A stretch of 64,000 nucleotides of DNA, taken from the NCBI RefSeq assembly GCF_008123515.1, contig NZ_VSSR01000058.1, forward strand, positions 1 to 64,000. Reading direction: 5' to 3'. Within the stretch, counting starts at the first letter, position 1; each line of letters opens with the position of its first letter. The position numbers and the translations under genes were made by a program. Shown here piece after piece: positions 24,250-32,689 of this stretch. This stretch comes from Bradyrhizobium cytisi. GTDB lineage: Bacteria; Pseudomonadota; Alphaproteobacteria; Rhizobiales; Xanthobacteraceae. The notes under the pieces are model-generated. The model made no database searches and had not been told where the DNA came from. It saw only the letters and a list, made by a program, of their open reading frames with translations.

Positions 24250-25527
24250 TTACTCGGCGGCCTGCTTCTGCGGCGGGTCGAGCGCGCCGGACTTGTGGAT
24301 ATCGGCGACCTGGTGGTCGCTGAAGCCGAGCACGCTGCGCAGGATCTCGTCGGTGTGCTCGCCGAGCAGCGGCGAGCGCTGCACGTCGCTCGGGGAGTCC
24401 GACAGCTTGATCGGGTTGCCGACCGAGATGTACTTGCCGCGGGTCGGGTGGTCGACCTCGACCACGGTGCCGGTCGCGCGCAGCGACTGGTCCTCCGCAA
24501 TCTCCTTCATCGACAGGATCGGGCCGCAGGGGATGTCATCCTTGTTGAGGATCTCCATCGCCTCGAACTTGGTCTTGGTCATCGTCCACTGCTCGATGCG
24601 GCCGAAGATCTCGTTCAGGCGCGGCAGGCGGGCAGCCGGCTTGGCGTAGTTCGGATCGGTCTTCCAGGTCGGCTCGCCGATCACGTCGCAGATCTTCTCC
24701 CAGACCGGCGCCTGGGTGATGAAGTAGATGTAGGCGTTGGGATCGGTCTCAAAGCCCTTGCACTTCAGGATGCGGCCGGGCTGGCCACCGCCGGAATCGT
24801 TGCCGGCGCGCGGCACGGCATCGCCGAACGGAATGCCTTCGCCGAACTGGCTGTATTCCCTGAGCGGGCCGCGCTCGAGGCGCTGCTGGTCGCGCAGTTT
24901 TACGCGCGCGAGGTTGAGCACGCCGTCCTGCATCGCCGCGGTGACCTTCTGGCCCTTGCCCGAATGCGTGCGCTGATAGAGCGCGGTGACGATGCCGAGC
25001 GCCAGATGCAGGCCGGTGCCGCTGTCGCCGATCTGCGCGCCGGTGACGAGCGGCAGGCCGTCGCGGAAGCCGGTGGTGGAGGCGGCGCCGCCGGTGCACT
25101 GCGCGACGTTCTCATAGACCTTGCAGTCCTCGTACGGTCCGGGACCAAAACCCTTGATCGACGCGACGATCATCTTCGGGTTGATCGCCTGGATCTTCTC
25201 CCAGGGGAAGCCCATGCGGTCGAGCACGCCGGGGCCGAAGTTCTCGACCAGCACGTCGCACTTCTTGATCAGCTCGGTGAGGACTTCCTTGCCCTTGGGG
25301 TTTTTGGTGTCGAGCGTGATCGAGCGCTTGTTGTGGTTGAGCATGGTGAAATACAGACTGTCCACGTTCGGGATGTCCTGCAGCTGGCCGCGGGTGATGT
25401 CACCCACGCCCGGGCGCTCCACCTTGATCACGTCGGCGCCGAACCAGGCGAGCAGCTGCGTGCAGGTCGGTCCGGACTGGACGTGGGTGAAGTCGAGAAT
25501 GCGAACGCCCTCGAGCGCTTTGGTCAT
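24250..25527 (-). CDS. frc: Formyl-CoA:oxalate CoA-transferase
   Basis: A 425-residue class III CoA-transferase that moves CoA from formyl-CoA to oxalate, giving oxalyl-CoA and formate in the cytosol. The catalytic Asp168 (Asp169 in the Oxalobacter enzyme) lies in GAQIGDSGTGLH, and the mobile glycine loop appears as DSGGGQPG at 244-251. The length matches the family (about 428). Third gene of the minus-strand order GntR-oxc-frc; oxc ends 154 bp upstream and a palindromic repeat fills that gap. Confidence 0.96.
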   Translation of the reverse strand: MTKALEGVRILDFTHVQSGPTCTQLLAWFGADVIKVERPGVGDITRGQLQDIPNVDSLYFTMLNHNKRSITLDTKNPKGKEVLTELIKKCDVLVENFGPGVLDRMGFPWEKIQAINPKMIVASIKGFGPGPYEDCKVYENVAQCTGGAASTTGFRDGLPLVTGAQIGDSGTGLHLALGIVTALYQRTHSGKGQKVTAAMQDGVLNLARVKLRDQQRLERGPLREYSQFGEGIPFGDAVPRAGNDSGGGQPGRILKCKGFETDPNAYIYFITQAPVWEKICDVIGEPTWKTDPNYAKPAARLPRLNEIFGRIEQWTMTKTKFEAMEILNKDDIPCGPILSMKEIAEDQSLRATGTVVEVDHPTRGKYISVGNPIKLSDSPSDVQRSPLLGEHTDEILRSVLGFSDHQVADIHKSGALDPPQKQAAE

Positions 25528-25556
25528 CGTGTTGCTCCTGTTACCATTCTGTTTCC

Positions 25557-25670
25557 GTCATGCCCGCGAAGGCGGGCATCCAGTATTCGCTGAAGGTTCA
25601 ATTGGGCCTCAGTGCTCGCCTCAAGGATGGTTCGGCGATTACTGGATTCCCCGCCTGCGCGGGGAATGAC
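25557..25670. repeat. Intergenic palindromic repeat (GTCATGCCCGCGAAGGCGGG type), copy 1
   Basis: The left arm GTCATGCCCGCGAAGGCGGG with ATCCAGTA and the right arm TACTGGATT with CCCCGCCTGCGCGGGGAATGAC form a long hairpin around a variable centre. It sits inside the oxc-frc gap. A relative lies at 52911-53010. It may stabilise the oxc mRNA end. Confidence 0.85.
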
Positions 25671-25681
25671 CCGGCGGTCCA

Positions 25682-27415
25682 TTACTTCTTCTTCTGCAGA
25701 ACGCTCTGCGGATTGAGGTTGCCGATGCGGCCGCTCTCCGAGCCCGCGGCCGGATCGATCACCGCGTTGATGAGTGTCGGCTTGCGTGAAGCCATCGCCT
25801 CGTTGACGGCGCGCTTGAGCTCGTCGGGCGAGGTCGCATTCACGCCGACGCCGCCGAAGGCTTCCATCATCTTGTCGTAGCGCGCGCCCTTGACGAACAC
25901 GGTTGTCGCCGGATCGGCGTTGACGCTGTTGACGTCGGTGCCGCGATAGATGCCGTCATTGTTGAAGATGACGACGCAGATCGGAAGGTCGTAGCGGCAG
26001 ATGGTCTCGACCTCCATGCCGGAGAAGCCGAAGGCCGAGTCGCCTTCAACCGCCAGCACGGGGTGGCCGGTCTCGAGCGCGGCGGCGATCGCCTGGCCCA
26101 TGCCGATGCCCATCACGCCCCAGGTGCCGACGTCGAGACGCTTGCGTGGGCGGTACATGTCGATGACGCCGCGGGCGAGGTCGAGCGTGTTGGCGCCTTC
26201 GTTGACCAGGATCGCCTCGGGGTGATCCTTGATGACGTTCTTCAGCACACCGAGCGCGCCGTGATAATCCATCGGCGACTTGTTGTTCATCAGCTTCGGC
26301 GCCATCTTGGCGACGTTCTCGTCGCGCTTGGATGCGATGGCCTTGGTCCATTCGGCCGGAGGAGCGGTCCAGCCCGACGCAAGCGCCTGGTTGAAGGCGG
26401 ACACGACCGAGCCGATGTCGCCGACGACGGGCGCGACGATCTCGACGTTGGAATCCATTTCCCTCGGCTCGATGTCGACCTGGATGAACTTCTTCGGGGA
26501 TTCGCCCCAGCTCTTGCCCTTGCCGTGCGACAGCAGCCAGTTCAGCCGCGCGCCGATCAGCATGACGACGTCGGAGTCCTTCAGCACCGTCGAACGCGCG
26601 GCACCGGCGCATTGCGGATGCGTGTCGGGGAGCAGGCCCTTGGCCATGCTCATCGGCAGGAACGGCACGCCGCTCTTCTCGACGAAGTTCTTGATCTCCT
26701 CATCGGCCTGCGCGTAGGCCGCGCCCTTGCCGAGGATGATGAGGGGACGCTTTGCGGCCTTCAGCACGTCGAGCGCGCGCTTGACCGAAGCAGGCGAGGG
26801 GATCTGCGCGGGCGCAGCGTCGATCACCTTGACCAGCGACTTCTGACCGGCCTCGGCGTTCATCACCTGGCCGAACAGCTTTGCCGGCAGGTCGAGATAG
26901 ACGCCGCCCGGACGGCCCGAGACCGCCGCGCGGATGGCGCGGGCAAAACCGACGCCGATATCCTGAGCGTGCAGCACGCGATAGGCCGCCTTGCACAGCG
27001 GTTTTGCGATCGCGAGCTGGTCCATCTCTTCGTAGTCGCCCTGCTGGAGGTCGACGATCTCGCGCTCGGAGGAGCCCGAGACCAGGATCATCGGGTAGCA
27101 GTTGGTGGTGGCGTGCGCGAGCGCGGTGAGGCCGTTGAGGAAGCCGGGCGCGGACACCGTCAGGCAGACGCCGGGCTTCTTGGTGAGGTAGCCGGCGATG
27201 CCTGCGGCGTAGCCCGCGTTTTGCTCGTGGCGGAAGGAGATCACGCGAAGGCCGGCGGCCTGCGCCATGCGGCCCAAATCCGTGATCGGGATGCCCGGCA
27301 CATTATAGATGGTGTTGATGCCGTTCAGCTTGAGCGCGTCGATGACGAGATGGAAGCCATCCGTCAGTTCCTGCTCGGTGCCCGGTGCTTCGGACTTGGT
27401 CGCGGTGTTCAGCAT
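25682..27415 (-). CDS. oxc: Oxalyl-CoA decarboxylase
   Basis: A 577-residue thiamine-diphosphate enzyme that decarboxylates oxalyl-CoA to formyl-CoA and CO2. The catalytic cofactor-activating Glu64 lies in FRHEQNAGYAAG, and the ThDP/Mg site runs from EGDSAFGFSG (457-466) to IFNNDG (483-488). The length is close to the 568-residue Oxalobacter enzyme. AAGG lies near the ATG. With frc it forms the oxalate-degrading cycle. It follows the GntR regulator gene by 74 bp, with a small hairpin in that gap. Confidence 0.96.
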   Translation of the reverse strand: MLNTATKSEAPGTEQELTDGFHLVIDALKLNGINTIYNVPGIPITDLGRMAQAAGLRVISFRHEQNAGYAAGIAGYLTKKPGVCLTVSAPGFLNGLTALAHATTNCYPMILVSGSSEREIVDLQQGDYEEMDQLAIAKPLCKAAYRVLHAQDIGVGFARAIRAAVSGRPGGVYLDLPAKLFGQVMNAEAGQKSLVKVIDAAPAQIPSPASVKRALDVLKAAKRPLIILGKGAAYAQADEEIKNFVEKSGVPFLPMSMAKGLLPDTHPQCAGAARSTVLKDSDVVMLIGARLNWLLSHGKGKSWGESPKKFIQVDIEPREMDSNVEIVAPVVGDIGSVVSAFNQALASGWTAPPAEWTKAIASKRDENVAKMAPKLMNNKSPMDYHGALGVLKNVIKDHPEAILVNEGANTLDLARGVIDMYRPRKRLDVGTWGVMGIGMGQAIAAALETGHPVLAVEGDSAFGFSGMEVETICRYDLPICVVIFNNDGIYRGTDVNSVNADPATTVFVKGARYDKMMEAFGGVGVNATSPDELKRAVNEAMASRKPTLINAVIDPAAGSESGRIGNLNPQSVLQKKK

Positions 27416-27445
27416 GGGCCTTGTCTCCCTGGTCTCAAGATAACG

Positions 27446-27462
27446 GGGCGAATTTTTCGCCC
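27446..27462 (-). terminator. Small hairpin between the GntR and oxc genes
   Basis: A perfect 7-bp stem GGGCGAA / TTCGCCC around TTT. The minus-strand copy has no long T tract, so it may attenuate or mark RNA processing between the regulator and oxc. Confidence 0.4.
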
Positions 27463-27489
27463 TTCTGGTGAATGTTGCTAGGTGAAGAG

Positions 27490-28221
27490 CTACGTGAATA
27501 GTTCCTGGCCGTGCGCCTCGACGTAAGCGGCCAGGCCAAGGGTGTGGTCGCGCGCGCGCTTCTCGGCGAGCTCGGTGTCACGTGCCTCGAGCGCTTCGAT
27601 CATGCCGAGATGCTCGGGCAGCGACGTCGCGGTGCGGTCCTTGCGGCCGATCGTCAGCTGGCGATAGCCGCGCACGTGCAACAGAAGATCGTTGGTGAGA
27701 TCGACCAGCACCGGCGATTCCGACAACGAGATCAGCGCCTGGTGGAAGGCGATGTTGGCGCGCGAATATTCCTCGACGTGATCCTGGGGCAAGCGGTCCT
27801 TGCCGAAGTCCTTGAAGAAGTCGCGTAGCGCAGTGATGTCCTTCTTGCGCGCGGTCGTGGTGATGAGGCGCGCGGCCATGCTCTCCAGCGCCGCCCAGGC
27901 GCGGATCATGTCGACGATCTCGCTCTTGGTCCGGCGCACTACCATAATGCCGCGGCGCGGAACGGTCTTCACGAAACCGTCCTGCTCGAGCATCGCGATG
28001 GCTTCGCGGATCGGCGTGCGGCTGACACCCAGGCGTTCGGACAATGCGCGCTCGTCCAGCATCACCGGCTCGGGTGTCGAGTAGATGTCCATCTTGAGGA
28101 TGGCTTCCTTCAAGGCGTCATACGCCTTGTTCTTGAAGCTGCTCTCCGGGGCAATACGAACGATTGCGATGTCTGCCTCGGCCATGTTCGGCAACGCCTT
28201 GGTTGGTTTCCGCAGTGACAC
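27490..28221 (-). CDS. GntR-family (FCD) regulator of the oxalate genes
   Basis: A 243-residue transcription factor. A winged helix-turn-helix at the N-terminus (LSERLGVSRTPIREAIAMLEQDG) precedes an all-helical FCD ligand domain with the metal/ligand His residues in NIAFHQALI, EHLGMIEAL and RARDHTLG. The GTG start at 28221 has GGAGGA eight bases upstream; the ATG at 28185 has none. It precedes oxc and frc on the same strand and faces the acyl-CoA ligase gene. Two perfect or near-perfect 17-bp palindromes in the shared promoter region make autoregulation and control of the whole oxalate regulon likely. The effector (oxalate, oxalyl-CoA or glyoxylate) is unknown. Confidence 0.88.
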   Translation of the reverse strand: MSLRKPTKALPNMAEADIAIVRIAPESSFKNKAYDALKEAILKMDIYSTPEPVMLDERALSERLGVSRTPIREAIAMLEQDGFVKTVPRRGIMVVRRTKSEIVDMIRAWAALESMAARLITTTARKKDITALRDFFKDFGKDRLPQDHVEEYSRANIAFHQALISLSESPVLVDLTNDLLLHVRGYRQLTIGRKDRTATSLPEHLGMIEALEARDTELAEKRARDHTLGLAAYVEAHGQELFT

Positions 28222-28276
28222 GACGATTCTCCTCCAGTGGGAGTCGTCTTTTACAGGAATATTACCGGAAAGTTTT

Positions 28277-28293
28277 TGGCATACCATATGCCA
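28277..28293. promoter_or_regulatory. GntR operator 1 in the GntR/acyl-CoA ligase promoter region
   Basis: TGGCATACCATATGCCA: the arms TGGCAT/ATGCCA are a perfect inverted repeat. It lies 56 bp upstream of the GntR start. Confidence 0.75.
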
Positions 28294-28357
28294 GAATGTC
28301 AAGCTGCCTATTTTTTGCGGCGTTCTAAGGTGCTCTCTGACTTGACAAGTTGGCTTC

Positions 28358-28374
28358 TGGCATACCAAATGCCA
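28358..28374. promoter_or_regulatory. GntR operator 2 in the GntR/acyl-CoA ligase promoter region
   Basis: TGGCATACCAAATGCCA, 81 bp from operator 1 and 158 bp upstream of the acyl-CoA ligase start. Two sites in one divergent region could allow looping or separate control of the two promoters. Confidence 0.75.
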
Positions 28375-28531
28375 TCGCTAGCCATTTTTGATCCAAACCG
28401 GCGGTGTAGTCCAGGCATTTCTGCCGCTGCATTCCGCCGCACGGAACAGAGCGCGGCGATGGCAAGTGTCACGGGCAGCCGCATCACGCGCGCCTTGCAA
28501 AGCAAGAACTGAAGGTCAAGGGAGAAGCCAT

Positions 28532-30661
28532 ATGTCCAATTCGAAAGACGTCGTTCGCAAGGTCCTTGACCAGGTCAAGGCCGACAACCGCGCCAGCCTG
28601 ACCGCCCCGGAAGGCAAGCTGGTCTGCGACGCCTACGGCATTCCGGTGCCGAAGGAGGGCGTGGCGAAGTCGGCGGGCGAGGCCGGCAAGATGGCGTCCT
28701 CGATGGGCTTCCCGGTGGTGATGAAGATCGTCTCGCCGGACATTCTCCACAAGACCGAGGCCGGCGGCGTCATCGTCGGTGTCAAGACGGCGCAGGATGC
28801 CGAGAAGGCCTACGAGACCATTCTCGGGAACGCCAGGAAGTACAAGGCCGATGCCAAGATCGAGGGCATCCAGGTCCAGCAGATGCTGGCCGGCGGCACC
28901 GAAGTGATCGTCGGCTCGATCACCGACGGTTCGTTCGGCAAGCTGGTCGCCTTCGGCCTCGGCGGCGTGCTGGTCGAAGTCTTGAAGGACATCACCTTCC
29001 GCCTCGCGCCCGCGACCAAGGAAGACGCGCTTTCGATGCTCGACGGCATCCAGGCGCATGAGATTCTGAAGGGTGTGCGCGGCGGCGAGCCGGTCAACCG
29101 CACGGCGCTGGCCGACGTCATCGTCAAGGTCTCGCAGCTCGTCACCGACTTCCCTGAGATCGTCGAGCTCGACCTCAATCCGGTGTTTGCGACGGCGAGG
29201 GACGCGATCGCGGCCGACGTGCGCATCGTCGTCGACTTCGCCTACAAGCCGAAGCCGAAGCCGCGCCCGACCGAAGAGATCGTCGCGGCCATGAGCCGCA
29301 TCATGCAGCCGAAGGCGGTCGCTGTGGTCGGCGCCTCAGCCGAAGACGGCAAGATCGGCAACTCTGTGATGAAGAACCTCATCAACGGCGGCTACAAGGG
29401 CGACATCTATCCGATCCATCCCAAGGCCGCCGAGATCCTCGGCTACAAGGCCTACAAGAGCGTCAAGGACGTACCGGGTGTGATCGACACCGCCGTGTTC
29501 GCGATCCCCGCGAAGTTCGTGGCTGCGGCGCTGATCGAATGCGGTGAGAAGAAAATCCCGGGTGCGGTGCTGATCCCGTCGGGCTTCGCTGAAGCCGGCG
29601 CGCCGGAGCTGCAGGCCGAGATCGTCGAGGTCGGCAAGAAGTACGACATTCGCCTGATGGGGCCGAATATCTACGGCTTTTATTATACGCCGGCGAACCT
29701 CTGCGCCACCTTCTGCACGGCTTACGACGTGAAGGGCCACGCGGCGCTGTCGTCGCAGTCGGGCGGCATCGGCATGGCGATTATCGGCTTCTCGCGCTCG
29801 GCCAAGATGGGCGTCTCCGCGATCGTCGGCCTCGGCAACAAGTCTGATATCGACGAGGACGATTTGCTCGCCTTCTTCGAGCAGGATCCGAACACTTCGA
29901 TCATTGCCCAGCACTGCGAAGACCTGAAGGACGGCCGCGCCTTCGCTGAAGCCGCCAAGCGCGTCTCGAAGAAGAAGCCGGTCGTCGTGCTCAAGGCCGG
30001 CCGCACCTCGGCCGGCGCGAAGGCGGCCTCGTCGCACACCGGCGCGCTCGCCGGTAACGACAAGATCTATGAGGACGTCCTGGCGCAGTCGGGCGTGATC
30101 CGCGCCCGCAGCTTGCGGCAGCTGCTCGAATTCGCCCGCGGCGTGCCGGTGCTGCCGACGCCGAAGGGTGAGAACGTGCTGATCATCACCGGTGCGGGCG
30201 GCTCGGGCGTGCTGCTGTCGGACTCCTGCGTCGACAACGGCCTGTCGCTGATGTCGATGCCGCCGGATCTCGATGCGGCCTTCCGCAAGTTCATCCCGCC
30301 GTTCGGCGCGGCCGGAAATCCTGTGGATATCACCGGTGGCGAGCCGCCGATCACCTACGTCAACACGGTGAAGCTCGGCCTGTCGGACGAGCGCATCCAC
30401 TCGCTGATCCTCGGCTACTGGCACACCATCGTTACGCCGCCGATGGTGTTCGCCCGCAATATGGTCGAGGTGAAGAAGGAGATGGAGGCCAAGGGTTTTG
30501 TGAAGCCGATCGTTGCCTCGCTCGCCGGCGACGTCGAGGTCGAGGAAGCCGCCGAATACCTCTACCAGAACGGCATCCCGGCCTATGCCTATTCGACCGA
30601 ACTGCCGGTCGAGGTGCTCGGCGCCAAGTACAAATGGGCGCGCGGCGCAGGGCTGCTCTGA
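28532..30661 (+). CDS. ADP-forming acyl-CoA ligase (acetate-CoA ligase family), ATP-grasp domain first
   Basis: A 709-residue NDP-forming CoA ligase. The N-terminal ATP-grasp domain (about 1-235; VVMKIVSPDILHKTEAGGV, ELDLNPVF) comes first. The CoA-binding domain follows (from about 258; VAVVGASAEDGKIG), then the succinyl-CoA-ligase-like flavodoxin domains with SSQSGGIGMAIIGFS. The likely phosphohistidine loop is SSHTGALAGND. The start at 28532 has AGGGAGAAG upstream. Being divergent from GntR-oxc-frc and sharing two operators, it probably activates oxalate or a related acid to its CoA thioester, a possible entry route parallel to Frc. The substrate is inferred from context only. Confidence 0.85.
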   Translation: MSNSKDVVRKVLDQVKADNRASLTAPEGKLVCDAYGIPVPKEGVAKSAGEAGKMASSMGFPVVMKIVSPDILHKTEAGGVIVGVKTAQDAEKAYETILGNARKYKADAKIEGIQVQQMLAGGTEVIVGSITDGSFGKLVAFGLGGVLVEVLKDITFRLAPATKEDALSMLDGIQAHEILKGVRGGEPVNRTALADVIVKVSQLVTDFPEIVELDLNPVFATARDAIAADVRIVVDFAYKPKPKPRPTEEIVAAMSRIMQPKAVAVVGASAEDGKIGNSVMKNLINGGYKGDIYPIHPKAAEILGYKAYKSVKDVPGVIDTAVFAIPAKFVAAALIECGEKKIPGAVLIPSGFAEAGAPELQAEIVEVGKKYDIRLMGPNIYGFYYTPANLCATFCTAYDVKGHAALSSQSGGIGMAIIGFSRSAKMGVSAIVGLGNKSDIDEDDLLAFFEQDPNTSIIAQHCEDLKDGRAFAEAAKRVSKKKPVVVLKAGRTSAGAKAASSHTGALAGNDKIYEDVLAQSGVIRARSLRQLLEFARGVPVLPTPKGENVLIITGAGGSGVLLSDSCVDNGLSLMSMPPDLDAAFRKFIPPFGAAGNPVDITGGEPPITYVNTVKLGLSDERIHSLILGYWHTIVTPPMVFARNMVEVKKEMEAKGFVKPIVASLAGDVEVEEAAEYLYQNGIPAYAYSTELPVEVLGAKYKWARGAGLL

Positions 30662-30704
30662 GAAGAGACGCCGCTTCGGCATGATCCGAAGCGGGTGGTT
30701 GTTC

Positions 30705-30843
30705 ACCTCTCCCCGCGTGCGGGGAGAGGTCGGATTGCGAAGAAATCCGGGTGAGGGGGACTCTCCGCGAGTCTCTTTGTCACCGTGATCGTGGAAGCAG
30801 CCCCTCACCCCAACCCTCTCCCCGTAAGAACGGGGCGAGGGAG
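30705..30843. repeat. Intergenic palindromic repeat (CTCTCCCC / GGGGAGAG type)
   Basis: Contains ACCTCTCCCCGCGTGCGGGG, then AGGTCGGATTGCGAAGAAAT, CGGGTGAGGGG, and the reverse-oriented CCCCTCACCCCAACCCTCTC with CCCGTAAGAACGGGGCGAGG. This class is widespread between alphaproteobacterial genes. It ends just before the IclR start codon, so the IclR promoter must lie inside or upstream of it. Confidence 0.8.
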
Positions 30844-30858
30844 AACGTGCAGGTCGCG

Positions 30859-31698
30859 ATGGGCAAGAACGTGATCCGGCGCAAATCGCTCGAAACACGA
30901 TCGGCATCGGAGGCCGATCGTGACGGCGGCGTGCAGTCCGTCGACCGCGCGCTGTCGATCCTCGAGACGCTCGCCGAGGACGACGAGGGCTATCGCCTCA
31001 GCGATCTCGCCGTCCGCACCGGCCTGTCGGCCTCGACCGTGCACCGCCTGCTGGCGACGCTGGAAAGCCGCCGGTTCGTGCAGTTCGACCGCGCCGTATC
31101 CAAATGGCATGTCGGGGTGCGCAGCTTTACCGTGGGCGCGAGCTTTGCGCGGCGACGCAATTTCACGGCGCAGGCGATTCCTTATTTGCGCAAGCTGCGC
31201 GATTTGACTCGTGAGACCGCCAATCTCGCCGTGGTCGACGACGAATTCATCATCGTGCTGACCCGCATGGAGAGCCGCGAGATCATGCGCTCGCTGACCA
31301 AGGTCGGCGGCCGCGTCGCGATGGTCACCTCAGGCGTCGGCAAGGCCGTGCTTGCGACCTATTCCGACGAGGATGTCGGCGCCGTCATCCGCCATCACGG
31401 CATGCCCAGGCTGACGGAAAAATCCATCGTGCGGCCAAGCGACCTGTTCAAGGAGCTGGCGGCGGTCCGCAAGCAGGGGTTTGCGATCGATGACGAGGAG
31501 GCGCAGATGGGCCTGCGCTGCGTCGCCGCCGTGGTCTACAACGCGCTCGCCGAGCCGCTCGCCGCGATCTCGGTGTCCGGCATGACCAGCCGAATCACGG
31601 ACGATCGATTGCCTGAGGTCGGCCGGATGGTGCGCGAAGTGGCCGCAGAGCTCACGGCTGCGCTCGGCGGCGTCGTGCCGGAGCCGAAAACAAACTGA
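30859..31698 (+). CDS. IclR-family transcriptional regulator
   Basis: 279 residues. An N-terminal winged helix (VQSVDRALSILETLAE, SDLAVRTGLSASTVHRLLATLE) precedes an IclR effector domain (VTSGVGKAVLATYSDEDV, GFAIDDEEAQMGLRCVAAVV). IclR relatives such as AllR respond to glyoxylate and control gcl and allantoin genes; here gcl-hyi-glxR starts 2.9 kb downstream, so glyoxylate control is a reasonable guess. The ATG at 30859 is 16 bp after a palindromic repeat; a GTG at 30847 is an alternative start. Confidence 0.85.
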   Translation: MGKNVIRRKSLETRSASEADRDGGVQSVDRALSILETLAEDDEGYRLSDLAVRTGLSASTVHRLLATLESRRFVQFDRAVSKWHVGVRSFTVGASFARRRNFTAQAIPYLRKLRDLTRETANLAVVDDEFIIVLTRMESREIMRSLTKVGGRVAMVTSGVGKAVLATYSDEDVGAVIRHHGMPRLTEKSIVRPSDLFKELAAVRKQGFAIDDEEAQMGLRCVAAVVYNALAEPLAAISVSGMTSRITDDRLPEVGRMVREVAAELTAALGGVVPEPKTN

Positions 31699-31803
31699 GC
31701 CCAGTTTCGGTTGGCCGTGCCCCGTCAAAAATCAGCTCTGGCGGCAAGGGCCCCGACATCGGTATATCCATCCACCGTTGTCGCGCCCTTTTTGGGGAAT
31801 GTC

Positions 31804-32604
31804 ATGCCTTCCGAGCTCCGTTCGCCCCGTCTCGCCGTCCTGATCGATGCTGACAACGCGTCCGCGAAGATCGCGGACGGACTGTTCGATGAAATTGCCA
31901 AGATTGGCGAAGCCAGCGTTCGCCGCATCTATGGCGACTTCTCCAACGCCCGGTCCAGGGCCTGGGCCGACATCCTGTCGAAGCACGCCATCATCCCGCA
32001 GCAGCAGTTCGCCTATACGACGGGAAAGAATGCCTCCGACATCACGCTGGTGATCGACGCGATGGACCTGCTTCACAGCGGCCGGTTCGACGGCTTTTGC
32101 CTGGTCTCGTCCGACAGCGACTTTACCCGTCTCGCCGCCCGCATCCGGGAGCAGGGCGTCGACGTCTTCGGGTTCGGCGAGCAGAAGACGCCGGAAAGTT
32201 TTCGGCAGGCCTGCCGAAAGTTCGTCTACACCGAGAACCTGCTTGCCGCCCCAGCGAACACCCAGGATGCCGCCTCGAGGTCGACCTCGCTTCAGCCGCC
32301 TGACGCAGCCGTCCCCATGATCAAGAAAGTCATCGCCCAGATGGAAAGCGAAGACGGATGGGTTTCTCTCGGGGAAGTCGGAAAAGGGCTCACGAACCTT
32401 GCCCCCGATTTCGATTCGAGAACCTACGGCTCCCGCAAGCTGAGCGATCTTGTGCGAAAGACGAATTCCTTCGAAATCGATGAGCCGAAGGGCCGGTCGA
32501 TGCGGATTCGGGTCAAGTCCACTGCCGCACCACCGCTAAGAAGGCGGAAGCCGCGCAGATCAGCAGGGTCGGAGGCAGCAGGCGGGTCGGCGCCTAAGGC
32601 GTAA
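31804..32604 (+). CDS. NYN-domain nuclease-like protein with a LOTUS/OST-HTH domain
   Basis: 266 residues. The NYN (PIN-like, LabA/DUF88) domain spans about 1-145; its acidic residues are visible in VLIDADNAS, ITLVIDAMDLL and LVSSDSDFTRLAARI. A LOTUS/OST-HTH-like module follows (about 165-240; IKKVIAQMESEDGWVSLGEV, YGSRKLSDLVRK). The C-terminal tail is basic. The combination implies RNA binding and possible ribonuclease activity. The target is unknown. GGGGAA precedes the ATG. Confidence 0.85.
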   Translation: MPSELRSPRLAVLIDADNASAKIADGLFDEIAKIGEASVRRIYGDFSNARSRAWADILSKHAIIPQQQFAYTTGKNASDITLVIDAMDLLHSGRFDGFCLVSSDSDFTRLAARIREQGVDVFGFGEQKTPESFRQACRKFVYTENLLAAPANTQDAASRSTSLQPPDAAVPMIKKVIAQMESEDGWVSLGEVGKGLTNLAPDFDSRTYGSRKLSDLVRKTNSFEIDEPKGRSMRIRVKSTAAPPLRRRKPRRSAGSEAAGGSAPKA

Positions 32605-32689
32605 GCAGGGTGTGCCGTTATATTTGAGCTTGCCCGGTTTGGAGCAGGGCGTAACCATCGTGCGGCCGTAACGCCACGCGAGGGTCCAG

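Noticed and set aside
23646..24500. A long minus-strand frame containing the 60-residue gene.
   Set aside because: The N-terminal two-thirds overlap the end of frc and its terminator in another frame; only the last 60 codons have a plausible start and composition.
24070..25593. A 507-codon plus-strand frame across frc.
   Set aside because: Antisense shadow of frc; its composition follows the complement of the frc codon pattern and it has no domain.
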